Position numbers and translations under genes: made by a program. Positions 1 through 7,429 of a stretch of DNA of 64,000 nt are shown here, piece by piece. The DNA lies in NCBI GenBank assembly GCA_022828225.1, contig JAJEJG010000006.1, positions 124,001 through 188,000 of the forward strand, given 5' to 3'. Origin of the DNA: Nitrospirales bacterium (GTDB taxonomy: Bacteria > Nitrospirota > Nitrospiria > Nitrospirales > UBA8639). Under the pieces are notes generated by a model. The model saw only the letters and a program-made list of their open reading frames with translations, did no database searches and had not been told where the DNA came from. Every line of letters begins with the position of its first letter. Within the stretch, counting starts at the first letter, position 1.

Positions 1-39
1 ATTCGGAATCTGTTGGTAATCGCGCTCGCTCATGCTCAT
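1..39 (-). CDS. Possible 5' end of a gene running off the left edge
   Basis: On the minus strand an ATG at 39 (with a second in-frame ATG at 33) is preceded by GGAG about six bases upstream. It opens 13 codons (MSMSERDYQQIPN) without a stop before the window ends. The spacing of the Shine-Dalgarno-like GGAG is the main support. Nothing can be said about function from so short a piece. Between it and the next gene (40-262) I see no convincing feature. Confidence 0.35.
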   Translation of the reverse strand, partial: MSMSERDYQQIPN

Positions 40-262
40 CCTGAACTCCGCGTAGACTAACACTTTCGAGCGGAAGAACACCAAGTGCATCCAACTTAAC
101 TGATCCCGATCGATGACCCTGACCGCTTTCCGGTTGAGGGTATTCGGCATTCTCCAAACCGTTCACATCGAAAAGGGGCTTGCGATTGACACCTGATCCA
201 TGCAAGGATGAAGATCCGAATCGGCCTTGGGGCTCAAGCCTCCTTGAGCAACGAGCAGTGCT

Positions 263-1039
263 ATGATGACGTTTTCATCGAAACTCCGTCCCGCAAAGTC
301 AGGTGTTTTGCAGGCGGCAGCTGTTATTGGTAATAGTATAGTTGCGTCTGCAGTCCTCTTAAGCATCATGGCAGGGGCATCGTTGATCGTTCCCGGCACC
401 GAGCCCGGGTCTCCCGCCGATCCCGAACCCACAACCGTCAAACACGCGCCCGCTCCGGTCGCCTCCAATCTCCCCTTGTGGGAAAAAGTGCGTTTCCAGC
501 GACATATTGAAACTCGCTTGCCGCAGTATCGACGGCAATTTGAAGGCGTCGCAAAGGCCTACAATATTTCCTGGACGTTACTCGCGGCCCAAGCGTATCA
601 GGAATCACGTTGGGATCCACATGCCGTCAGCCCGACCGGCGTTCGAGGCATCATGATGCTGACCCGCGATACCGCGTCGTCCCTGGGCATCCAAAATCGG
701 GAAGACCCGACCAAAAGCATTGTCGGCGGAGCCCGGTATTTTCGGAATCTGGAAAAACGACTTCCCCGTCACATCGGAAAAACGGATCGCATTGCGATTG
801 CCCTGGCGGCCTATAACGTGGGCATGGGACACATCAAGGACGCGCAATTCCTGGCGCGCCGGATGGGCAAGAACCCCTATGCATGGAATGATCTCAAAAC
901 CACGCTCCCCCTCTTGACCCAAAAATCCTACTACCAAACCTTGCCATACGGGTATGCTCGCGGTTGGGAGCCCGTTCGATACGTGAAACGCATCCGCGCC
1001 TACCACGCCCTGCTGGAGCAATACCTCCGCCAAATCTGA
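263..1039 (+). CDS. Lytic transglycosylase, MltF-type catalytic domain
   Basis: This protein of 258 residues should cleave the beta-1,4 bond between MurNAc and GlcNAc in peptidoglycan, with formation of 1,6-anhydro-MurNAc. A hydrophobic segment at about residues 16-44 suggests a signal peptide or membrane anchor. Residues 75-258 resemble the C-terminal SLT domain of MltF: the motif AYQESRWDP carries the presumed catalytic Glu114, followed by SPTGVRGIMMLT, AAYNVGMGH and a C-terminal YVKRIRAY segment. The N-terminal extracellular solute-binding domain of full MltF is missing, so this is a catalytic-domain-only version. Two ATGs (263, 266) are candidate starts. It stands alone on its strand apart from the broken gene behind it. 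Confidence 0.85.
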   Translation: MMTFSSKLRPAKSGVLQAAAVIGNSIVASAVLLSIMAGASLIVPGTEPGSPADPEPTTVKHAPAPVASNLPLWEKVRFQRHIETRLPQYRRQFEGVAKAYNISWTLLAAQAYQESRWDPHAVSPTGVRGIMMLTRDTASSLGIQNREDPTKSIVGGARYFRNLEKRLPRHIGKTDRIAIALAAYNVGMGHIKDAQFLARRMGKNPYAWNDLKTTLPLLTQKSYYQTLPYGYARGWEPVRYVKRIRAYHALLEQYLRQI

Positions 1040-1063
1040 CGATTCTCCGAAATTGGAGAACCT

Positions 1064-1343
1064 ATGAATACGGAAGACATGGAAGGAATCAAACGCTATT
1101 TTGGCGTTGTTGCCGAAGGACTTCGACACGATCTCCAGCAAGTAGCCGAAGGCCACCAGGTCATCCTTACTCAGGCTCAACAGTTTCGGGAAGAGGTTCA
1201 GGAGGAATTTAAAGAAGTTAAGGCATTAATAAAGTTTTCTTTTGTCTTTTGCAGAGTTGGATAATCGAATCCAATCGCTTGTTGAAACGGACGTGGGTAT
1301 TCTCAAGGCAAGACTCGATCGCCTTGAAGCTCAACAAAGATAG
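1064..1343 (+). pseudogene. Coiled-coil gene broken by a 7-bp tandem duplication
   Basis: An ATG at 1064 opens a frame of charged, helix-forming residues (LRHDLQQVAEGHQ, FREEVQEEFKEVKALIKF) that stops at 1264 after only 66 residues. The coding signal continues in another frame with ELDNRIQSL and ILKARLDRLEAQQR to a stop at 1341-1343. The frame changes exactly at two adjacent copies of TCTTTTG (1238-1251). Removing one copy restores a single reading frame of about 90 codons with uninterrupted heptad-like character. I infer a recently inactivated small coiled-coil protein of unknown function. A sequencing error of this form, or a phase-variable state, cannot be excluded. Confidence 0.75.
1238..1251 (+). 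repeat. 7-bp tandem duplication (TCTTTTG x2)
   Basis: Two perfect adjacent copies of TCTTTTG at 1238-1244 and 1245-1251. The extra copy adds seven bases and causes the frameshift in the coiled-coil gene. With one copy removed, KFSF joins directly to AELDNRIQ. Confidence 0.9.
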
Positions 1344-1372
1344 TCTCCCCCGATCAACGTTTTTGATCGTCC

Positions 1373-2101
1373 ATGAACGCTTCCTCTCCGATTCAGGAAC
1401 TGAAGGCGAGGCTTGCACGCGCCACCGCCGTGACGGTCCTAACCGGAGCCGGCATTTCCGCGGACAGCGGAGTGCCGACCTTTCGAGGTGCAGATGGGAT
1501 GTGGAAGGACCACCGGCCCGAAGAGCTGGCCTCACCCGACGCTTTTGCCCGCAATCCCAAACTCGTCTGGGAATGGTACAACTGGCGCCGCGAACTCATT
1601 GCAACCAAACATCCGAACCCGGCCCATGCCGCCCTGGTGGAACTGGAGCACAGGATGCAAAACTTCTGGCTCATCACGCAAAACGTCGATGGGCTCCACC
1701 TGTCAGCCGGATCTCAACGCCTGTCGGAAATTCACGGCAATATTTGGAAAGTGCGTTGCACGCAATGCGGACGGGTGACGGTCAATCGCGACGTCCCCAT
1801 CGCCATCCTGCCCGAATGTACAACCTGCCGAGGACTGCTCCGTCCTCACATCGTCTGGTTTGGAGAATCCCTGGCTGCTGAAGATTTACAAAAAAGTTTC
1901 GACGCGTTGCGCAATTGCGAAGTGCTCCTGATTATCGGCACGTCCGGGGTGGTCTATCCGGCCGCGTCTTTCGGGCCCATAGCCAAAGACAATGGCGCCT
2001 TCGTGGCGGAATTGAATCTCGATCCGACGCCCAATTCCGATCTCGTGGACGTGGCCATCCAAGGTCACGCTAAAGATCTGGTGCCCCAACTACTTTCATA
2101 A
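1373..2101 (+). CDS. cobB: NAD-dependent protein deacylase, class III sirtuin
   Basis: This 242-residue Sir2 protein transfers acyl groups from protein lysines to NAD+. The NAD site GAGISADSG and TFRG lies at about 25-39, TQNVDGLH at 102-109 and the catalytic His121 in EIHGN. A zinc ribbon is formed by C129, C132, C149 and C152. Tyr69 and Arg72 form the YxxR signature of class III sirtuins, which in the family prefers negatively charged acyl groups such as succinyl or malonyl, so desuccinylase activity is likely as well as deacetylation. No clear Shine-Dalgarno precedes the ATG. It lies just upstream of the sulfur-carrier island but 90 bp separate them. Confidence 0.93.
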   Translation: MNASSPIQELKARLARATAVTVLTGAGISADSGVPTFRGADGMWKDHRPEELASPDAFARNPKLVWEWYNWRRELIATKHPNPAHAALVELEHRMQNFWLITQNVDGLHLSAGSQRLSEIHGNIWKVRCTQCGRVTVNRDVPIAILPECTTCRGLLRPHIVWFGESLAAEDLQKSFDALRNCEVLLIIGTSGVVYPAASFGPIAKDNGAFVAELNLDPTPNSDLVDVAIQGHAKDLVPQLLS

Positions 2102-2191
2102 CCCCTTGTATTTTCACATTTTCTTGACGACATTATTATGAGTCTGTTATCCTTACATGTTTATAGTCATACCCATACGGTGGAGAACATC

Positions 2192-2392
2192 ATGCAAATC
2201 ACCATTAATGGAAAACCCGAAGAATTGCAGGCCGATACCATTATGGACGTCCTGAAACAAAAAGATATCGACCCGCATATGGTAGCCGTCGAACTCAACA
2301 CGCAAATCGTCGAACGAGACCGGCTCGAATCCACGAACGTCCAAGACGGCGACAAGGTAGAATTTCTGTTCTATATGGGTGGAGGGGCGTGA
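2192..2392 (+). CDS. thiS: ThiS-like ubiquitin-fold sulfur carrier with GGGA tail
   Basis: A 66-residue beta-grasp protein of the ThiS family. The start at 2192 is chosen over an upstream ATG (2138) because GGTGGAG lies at ribosome-binding distance and because it gives the usual ThiS length and N-terminus (MQITING). The body has the family pattern VAVELN, IVERDRL and DGDKVEFL. Carriers of this kind end in Gly-Gly, which is adenylated and turned into a thiocarboxylate. Here the chain ends MGGGA, so at least one residue follows the Gly-Gly. Its stop overlaps the cysteine synthase start (GTGA), implying translational coupling and a role as sulfide donor for cysteine rather than, or besides, thiazole synthesis. 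No thiG is in the window. Confidence 0.88.
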   Translation: MQITINGKPEELQADTIMDVLKQKDIDPHMVAVELNTQIVERDRLESTNVQDGDKVEFLFYMGGGA

Positions 2393-3318
2393 CCACCCGA
2401 TATTTATCAAAGATTACGGAGGGCATCGGGAACACCCCTCTGGTTCGGTTGAATCGCCTTTCCGAGGAAGGCGGCGGCGCAATTTTCGGAAAGGTGGAGT
2501 TCGCCAACCCCGGCGGAAGCGTCAAGGATCGGATCTGCCTCAATATGATCGATGAGGCGGAACGTACCGGTACGCTTCAACCCGGAGGAACGATCGTCGA
2601 ACCCACCAGCGGGAACACGGGAATCGGACTGGCCTTAATCGCTGCGGTTCGCGGGTATAAATTAATTCTGGTCATGCCGGAGAGCATGAGCCTCGAACGG
2701 GCCAGCCTGTTATCCTCCTACGGCGCGCAATTGATTTTGACCCCGGCGTGGGAAGGCATGCAGGGTTCGATTCGAGAGGCCGAGAATATTATCGCCCAAA
2801 ACCCGGAATATTTTATGCCGAACCAATTTTCAAATCCGGCGAATCCCGCGATTCACCGGGCCACGACCGCGGTTGAGATCTGGGATGCCATGGACGGCAA
2901 GATCGATGCGTTTGTCGCGGCCGTCGGCACGGGCGGGACCATTACCGGTTGCGGAGAGGTCATGAAAGAACGTAAGCCGGACACCAGGGTCGTCGCCGTG
3001 GAACCGGCCGGGTCCCCGGTACTCTCGGGAGGCGCACCAGGTCCGCATAAGATTCAAGGCATCGGCGCAGGTTTTGTGCCGGCGGTCCTCAATCGTTCCA
3101 TTATTGACGACATTATTCGGGTCACCGACGACCAAGCCTATCAAACCACGAAACTGCTGGCCAAAAAAGAGGGCCTGCTCGTCGGGATATCCGCAGGAGC
3201 GAACGTCTTTGCAGCCCAACAGGTCGCTAAAGACCTCAGACCCGACCAGCACGTGGTCACGGTGTTGTGCGACACGGGGGAACGGTACCTGAGCATCGAA
3301 AAATATTTTAATATCTGA
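2389..3318 (+). CDS. Cysteine synthase, PLP-dependent (CysK/CysM family)
   Basis: 309 residues of a fold-type II PLP enzyme that makes cysteine from an activated serine (O-acetylserine or O-phosphoserine) and a sulfur donor. GNTPLVRL lies near 14-21, the Schiff-base lysine K46 in PGGSVKDRI, the phosphate and substrate loop PTSGNTGIG follows, then GTGGTITG, and a C-terminal CDTGERYLS. The start is GTG at 2389, sharing GTGA with the carrier stop. The arrangement carrier-cysteine synthase-E1 matches the logic of the Mycobacterium cysO-cysM system, where CysM uses a protein thiocarboxylate. Whether this enzyme uses free sulfide or the carrier cannot be read from sequence. Confidence 0.9.
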   Translation: MTTRYLSKITEGIGNTPLVRLNRLSEEGGGAIFGKVEFANPGGSVKDRICLNMIDEAERTGTLQPGGTIVEPTSGNTGIGLALIAAVRGYKLILVMPESMSLERASLLSSYGAQLILTPAWEGMQGSIREAENIIAQNPEYFMPNQFSNPANPAIHRATTAVEIWDAMDGKIDAFVAAVGTGGTITGCGEVMKERKPDTRVVAVEPAGSPVLSGGAPGPHKIQGIGAGFVPAVLNRSIIDDIIRVTDDQAYQTTKLLAKKEGLLVGISAGANVFAAQQVAKDLRPDQHVVTVLCDTGERYLSIEKYFNI

Positions 3319-3331
3319 CGAGTCGAGCGAG

Positions 3332-4159
3332 ATGAGTTTCACGGACGAACAAATCACCCGGTACAGCCGGCATATCCTGTTACCCGAGGTCGGTGGGAAG
3401 GGACAAAAGAAAATTGCCCGGGCGAAGGTGTTTGTCGTCGGAGCGGGCGGCCTCGGCTCACCGGTGGCCTTGTATCTGGCAGCAGCCGGCGTTGGAACAA
3501 TTGGCTTGATTGACAGTGACGTGGTCGATCGGTCCAATCTTCAACGACAGGTCCTGCACCATACCCCCGACGTGGGACGGTCCAAGGTACAATCGGCGAA
3601 AGAAAAAATCTTTCTCCTGAATCCCGACGTGAACGTTGAAACGTACGAGGATCGATTTACCGCCTCCAACGCGATGGATTACATTGCGCCCTATGACGTG
3701 GTGATCGACGGCGTGGATACCTTTCCGGCCAAGTTCCTCATCAACGACGCGTGCTATTTTGCCGGCAAACCCCTTGTCCACGGCGGGATCCTCAGGTTTG
3801 AAGGCCGGGTCTTCTCTATCATGCCGAATCAATCCGCCTGCTACCGGTGCATTTTCAACCACCCACCGCCACCCGGGCTCGTACCCAGTTGTCAGGAGGC
3901 CGGCATCATCGGCGTGGTAGCCGGCATTATCGGAACCATTCAGGCCACGGAGGCGCTGAAATTGATTCTTGGGATCGGAGATCCGCTCACCGACCGCATA
4001 CTCGACTTTGATGCGCGAAAGACCGCATTTCGTGAAATAAAGACGAAACGAAATCCCAGATGCCCCTTGTGTGGGGACGATCCGGACATTACCGAACTGT
4101 TTGAGCACGAACAGGAGGCGTGTCAATTGCAAGCGCCCGGGGCGCTCGGTATTTCCTGA
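3332..4159 (+). CDS. MoeB/ThiF-type E1-like adenylyltransferase (copy 1)
   Basis: 275 residues. Enzymes of this family adenylate the C-terminal glycine of a ubiquitin-like carrier before sulfur loading. The nucleotide site GAGGLGSP is at 38-45, followed by DxDVVDRSNLQRQ (59-73), which includes the Arg and Gln conserved in ThiF/MoeB. The structural zinc is bound by C170, C173 (CYRC) and C244, C247 (CPLC). C187 in PSCQEAG corresponds to the cysteine implicated in persulfide or acyl chemistry in some members. The C-terminal rhodanese domain of MOCS3-type proteins is absent. It lies 13 bp after cysteine synthase, so carrier 1 is its likely substrate. A close relative lies at 5950-6750. Confidence 0.9.
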   Translation: MSFTDEQITRYSRHILLPEVGGKGQKKIARAKVFVVGAGGLGSPVALYLAAAGVGTIGLIDSDVVDRSNLQRQVLHHTPDVGRSKVQSAKEKIFLLNPDVNVETYEDRFTASNAMDYIAPYDVVIDGVDTFPAKFLINDACYFAGKPLVHGGILRFEGRVFSIMPNQSACYRCIFNHPPPPGLVPSCQEAGIIGVVAGIIGTIQATEALKLILGIGDPLTDRILDFDARKTAFREIKTKRNPRCPLCGDDPDITELFEHEQEACQLQAPGALGIS

Positions 4160-4191
4160 TTTCCCGTCCGGATGCGGAAGGAGGTTGAACC

Positions 4192-5430
4192 ATGGCAAAG
4201 ATGAAAGCCCTTATTTGCCGGGAATGTGGGAAGGAATATCCCACGGAAGCCCTTCACGTGTGTGAACTGTGCTTTGGGCCTCTGGAAGTCAAATATAATT
4301 ACGATGAAATCAGGGAGGCGATGTCACGAGCCTCGATCGAGGCCGGCCCCAAGTCGCTGTGGCGGTACAAGGAATTGCTCCCGGTCGAAGGCGGGCCGAC
4401 GATCGGTCTGCACGCCGGCATGACGCCGCTCGTTCACGCCAAAAATCTGGGGGCTTTTTTGGGACTCGATGAACTGTACATCAAGAACGACTGCGTCAAC
4501 CAGCCGACCCTGTCGTTTAAGGACCGGGTCGTGGCCGTGGCCCTGACGCGCGCCAGGGAACTGGGATATGAAACGGCAGCCTGTGCTTCCACCGGCAATC
4601 TGGCCAATTCGGTTGCCGCGCACGCGGCGCAGGCCGGCATGCAATGTTACGTGTTCATCCCCGGCGACCTGGAAGCGGCCAAAGTCCTCGGCAACCTGAT
4701 CTATAGACCGAAAGTCGTGGAAATCGAAGGCAACTATGACGACGTGAACCGTTTATGCAGTGAAATTGCCGGCGAACGACGATGGGCCTTCGTAAACGTG
4801 AATATCCGTCCCTATTATGCCGAAGGCTCGAAGACCCTCGCGTTTGAAGTCGCGGAGCAACTGGGGTGGCGGGCTCCAGACCAGGTCGTCGTGCCCATGG
4901 CTTCGGGATCGTTATTGACCAAAATCTGGAAGGGACTCAAGGAATTCCAGAAAATCGGAATTCTCAAGGACGTATCCACGAAGATAAACGGCGCCCAGGC
5001 CGAAGGGTGCTCCCCGATCGCCACGGCGTATAAGGACGGCCGCGACTTCTTCAAACCGGTCAAGCCGAGCACCATCGCCAAGTCGCTGGCTATCGGCAAC
5101 CCCGCGGACGGCTACTATGCCTTGAAAACCGTCGCGGAAAGCGGTGGGGCCATGGATGCCGTCACGGACGACGAAGTCATCGAAGGCATCAAGCTCCTGG
5201 CTCAAACGGAAGGCATCTTTGCGGAAACCGCTGGAGGCGTGACCATCGGAACCCTTCGTAAACTCGTGAAACAAGGCGCCATCAAAAAGCACGACGTGAC
5301 CGTCGCCTATATTACCGGCAATGGATTGAAGACCCAGGAAGCCGTTGTGGATTCGGTCGGACGTCCGTTCCGCATTCCACCGAGCCTGGTGAAATTTGAA
5401 CAAACGTTTGGACAACAGGGGGGGGCATGA
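4192..5430 (+). CDS. thrC: Threonine synthase-like PLP enzyme with N-terminal zinc ribbon
   Basis: 412 residues preceded by AGGAGG. C9, C12, C24 and C27 form a small zinc-ribbon. The fold-type II PLP core follows, with Schiff-base lysine K110 in PTLSFKDR, the loop STGNLANS and a glycine-rich MASGSLLTK. Known ThrC converts O-phosphohomoserine to threonine. Its stop overlaps the start of the CysO-like carrier (ATGA), and a NIL-domain protein, an E1 and a JAMM protease follow. That context suggests an alternative or extra role in which a carrier thiocarboxylate replaces water and homocysteine is made. This is inference; threonine synthase remains the default annotation. A run of eight G just before the stop is described separately. 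Confidence 0.88.
   Translation: MAKMKALICRECGKEYPTEALHVCELCFGPLEVKYNYDEIREAMSRASIEAGPKSLWRYKELLPVEGGPTIGLHAGMTPLVHAKNLGAFLGLDELYIKNDCVNQPTLSFKDRVVAVALTRARELGYETAACASTGNLANSVAAHAAQAGMQCYVFIPGDLEAAKVLGNLIYRPKVVEIEGNYDDVNRLCSEIAGERRWAFVNVNIRPYYAEGSKTLAFEVAEQLGWRAPDQVVVPMASGSLLTKIWKGLKEFQKIGILKDVSTKINGAQAEGCSPIATAYKDGRDFFKPVKPSTIAKSLAIGNPADGYYALKTVAESGGAMDAVTDDEVIEGIKLLAQTEGIFAETAGGVTIGTLRKLVKQGAIKKHDVTVAYITGNGLKTQEAVVDSVGRPFRIPPSLVKFEQTFGQQGGA
5418..5425 (+). other. G8 tract at the thrC/cysO junction
   Basis: Eight consecutive G lie in the last codons of thrC (zero-frame CAG GGG GGG GCA TGA). The heptamer G GGG GGG fits the X XXY YYZ slippery pattern. A -1 slip would read on into the carrier frame, through GGC ATG ATC ACC, giving a ThrC-carrier fusion. 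The tract could equally serve as a purine-rich ribosome-binding stretch for the overlapping ATG. No downstream pseudoknot was demonstrated. Confidence 0.5.
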
Positions 5431-5708
5431 TCACCGTACGCATACCCACTCCCCTCCGGCCGATGACCGGGGGCAAGAGTGAAGTCGAAGGAACCGGCGC
5501 CAGTATCGGCGAATTGATCGAGCAATTGAACGCCGCGCATCCGGGCTTGAAAGACCGGATCTGCGACGAACAGGGAGAGATTCGACGGTTTATCAATATT
5601 TACCTGAACGAGGAAGACATCCGGTTCCTGACGGGCAAAGACACGCCCGTCAAGGACGGTGACGAGGTGTCCATCGTTCCCGCGATCGCCGGTGGCGGCC
5701 ATGACTAA
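5427..5708 (+). CDS. cysO: CysO/MoaD-like ubiquitin-fold sulfur carrier with GGGHD tail
   Basis: 93 residues closely patterned on Mycobacterium CysO: IPTPLRPMTGGK at the N-terminus, RRFINIYLNEEDIRFL in the middle and DGDEVSIVPAIAGG near the end. CysO is thiocarboxylated at its C-terminal glycine and donates sulfur to make cysteine. Here the chain continues past AGG to end GGGHD, so adenylation would first need removal of the last residues. The JAMM protease at 6834 is the obvious candidate. The ATG overlaps the thrC stop and its 3' end overlaps the NIL gene by 8 bp, indicating one tightly coupled operon. Confidence 0.88.
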   Translation: MITVRIPTPLRPMTGGKSEVEGTGASIGELIEQLNAAHPGLKDRICDEQGEIRRFINIYLNEEDIRFLTGKDTPVKDGDEVSIVPAIAGGGHD

Positions 5709-5940
5709 ACTGCGATTTCACATCCGGTTTCCGGAAGAAAAGATTCCCGAACCCGTCATTTATCAGATCGGGCATGAATACCAGGTGGTCACCAGTATCC
5801 GCCGGGCCGACGTACGCGAAACCACCGGCTGGATGGACGTGGAATTCTCAGGCGAAACAGAAGAAATCGAACGCGCCATTACAGGGTTGCGGGAGAAGGG
5901 CGTGCTCGTAGACCCGATTGAACTCAACGTGGTGGAATAG
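5701..5940 (+). CDS. Stand-alone NIL-domain protein
   Basis: 79 residues. The start at 5701 is chosen because it overlaps the preceding carrier gene and gives a compact ferredoxin-like domain (KLRFHIRFPEEKIPEPVIY...). An upstream ATG at 5659 would only add residues out of family. NIL domains occur at the C-terminus of methionine transporter ATPases and in proteins of a non-canonical homocysteine pathway, where they are thought to bind sulfur amino acids or act as accessory domains. Its place between a sulfur carrier and an E1 supports a role in sulfur amino acid synthesis or its feedback control. The precise function is unknown. Confidence 0.8.
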   Translation: MTKLRFHIRFPEEKIPEPVIYQIGHEYQVVTSIRRADVRETTGWMDVEFSGETEEIERAITGLREKGVLVDPIELNVVE

Positions 5941-5949
5941 AGGCGGGAC

Positions 5950-6750
5950 ATGGATTTTACCGAAGATCAAATCGAACGATACAGCCGGCAGATCATCCTC
6001 GAACAAGTTGGCGGTAAGGGGCAACAAAAATTGAGCCGGGCCAAGGTCCTTGTGATCGGCGCCGGAGGCCTGGGTTCGCCGATCGCCCTGTACCTGGGCG
6101 CGGCGGGTATCGGCACGATCGGATTGATTGACGGCGACGTGGTCGATCTTTCGAACCTGCAGCGGCAGGTCCTCCACACCACGCCCCACGTGGGAGTTCA
6201 CAAGGTCGAATCCGGCCGCCGGCTTCTGGAGGCGTTGAATCCCGACGTCCGCGTGCAAACGTATCAGGAGCACATCAGCGCCGAGAACATCATGACGCTG
6301 TTGCCGGACTACGACCTGGTGCTGGACGGCTCAGACAACTTCGGCACCCGGTTCCTGGTGAATGACGCCTGCTTCTTTGCGAAGAAACCCTTGATCTCGG
6401 GAAGCATCTTTCGTTTTGAAGGGCAACTGGCCACGATCAAACCGCATGAAGGCTACCCCTGCTATCGGTGTCTCTACCCTGAACCGCCGCCTGCCGGGCT
6501 GGTCCCCAGTTGTCAGGAGGCCGGAGTATTGGGCGTCCTCGCGGGCACGATCGGTATTTTGCAGGCCAACGAAGCCGTGAAAGAAATTCTGGAAATCGGG
6601 GACACGCTCGCGGACCGTTTGCTGATCTACGATGCGCTCGAAATGAAGTTTCGCAGCGTCGGGCGTCCCAAAGATCCCCGCTGCCCACTCTGCAGCGCCA
6701 ACCCGACAATCACCGTGCTGGAAGAACATCACGTCTCGTGCAGCGTGTAA
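5950..6750 (+). CDS. MoeB/ThiF-type E1-like adenylyltransferase (copy 2)
   Basis: 266 residues, clearly paralogous to the protein at 3332-4159 over its whole length. GAGGLGSP is at 38-45, DGDVVDLSNLQRQ at 61-73, zinc cysteines are C171, C174, C245 and C248, and the cysteine in PSCQEAG is C188. As in copy 1 there is no rhodanese domain. It lies 9 bp after the NIL gene and is probably the activating enzyme of the CysO-like carrier. One of the two copies may also activate MoaD for molybdopterin synthesis, which this organism is likely to need since it has a molybdate transporter. Confidence 0.9.
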   Translation: MDFTEDQIERYSRQIILEQVGGKGQQKLSRAKVLVIGAGGLGSPIALYLGAAGIGTIGLIDGDVVDLSNLQRQVLHTTPHVGVHKVESGRRLLEALNPDVRVQTYQEHISAENIMTLLPDYDLVLDGSDNFGTRFLVNDACFFAKKPLISGSIFRFEGQLATIKPHEGYPCYRCLYPEPPPAGLVPSCQEAGVLGVLAGTIGILQANEAVKEILEIGDTLADRLLIYDALEMKFRSVGRPKDPRCPLCSANPTITVLEEHHVSCSV

Positions 6751-6833
6751 CGGTAATGGATAGAACCAGGCCATACATCGTCCTCGGCCCGGTTTCGGGA
6801 AAGCCCCGCGCGCGCTGACCGTCTTTACCCGTC

Positions 6834-7340
6834 ATGCTTTCGATCCCTTCAGACATTTGGGAAGATATGATCGCGCACGCGCGGCTCCTGGATCCACATG
6901 AATGCTGCGGCATTTTGGCCGGCCGGGACACCACCATTACCGAGCATTACCGGATTACCAACATCCTGGCCAAGATGAGTGAAGCTGAACTGGCCCGTTT
7001 CGACCAAGCCAAGCTGTCCGACCTGAAACAACTGTCTCCCGAGGAACGCGCCGATATCGCCTTCCAGATGGATGCGCTGGAGATGTCACAAGCGCAAAAG
7101 GATATTCGGCAAAAGGGTATCACGCTCACGGCCTTTTACCATTCGCATACGTTCAGCCCTGCCCGCCCATCCGTCACCGACGTTAAAATCGCCATGGAAT
7201 TCGAGAGCTACAGGGAAAAACTCAATATACCCGAACCCGTCCACGTCATTATCTCCCTCCAGGATAAAGCGAATCCCGTCATTCGCGGCTACCGAATCCG
7301 GAATTCGACGGCTACCGAAGTTCCCGTCGAACGCCGATAG
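6834..7340 (+). CDS. JAMM/Mov34 metalloprotease (Mec-like, M67)
   Basis: 168 residues with a complete JAMM zinc site: Glu23 in HECCGILAG, then H103 and H105 in HSH, S113 and D116 (HSHx7SxxD). Family members Mec and QbsD cleave after the Gly-Gly of a ubiquitin-like sulfur carrier, either to release cysteine from CysO-Cys or to trim a C-terminal extension. An acidic, helical insertion of about 45 residues (46-90) lies between the Glu and His motifs and is a notable feature of this copy. It is the last gene of the island, 83 bp after the second E1, without an obvious Shine-Dalgarno. Both carriers in the island have tails that such an enzyme could remove. Confidence 0.9.
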   Translation: MLSIPSDIWEDMIAHARLLDPHECCGILAGRDTTITEHYRITNILAKMSEAELARFDQAKLSDLKQLSPEERADIAFQMDALEMSQAQKDIRQKGITLTAFYHSHTFSPARPSVTDVKIAMEFESYREKLNIPEPVHVIISLQDKANPVIRGYRIRNSTATEVPVERR

Positions 7341-7429
7341 GCACGGCAAGGCATGCCGCTGTGGACAACCTTTTTTCAAGTTGCCATAATGCGCAAATCT
7401 TTTTCTCCCTTATAACAAGGAGATTCATC

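Noticed and set aside
1235-1264. Programmed ribosomal frameshift in the coiled-coil gene
   Set aside because: The frame change is exactly explained by one extra TCTTTTG unit; no classical slippery heptamer in the right frame was found.
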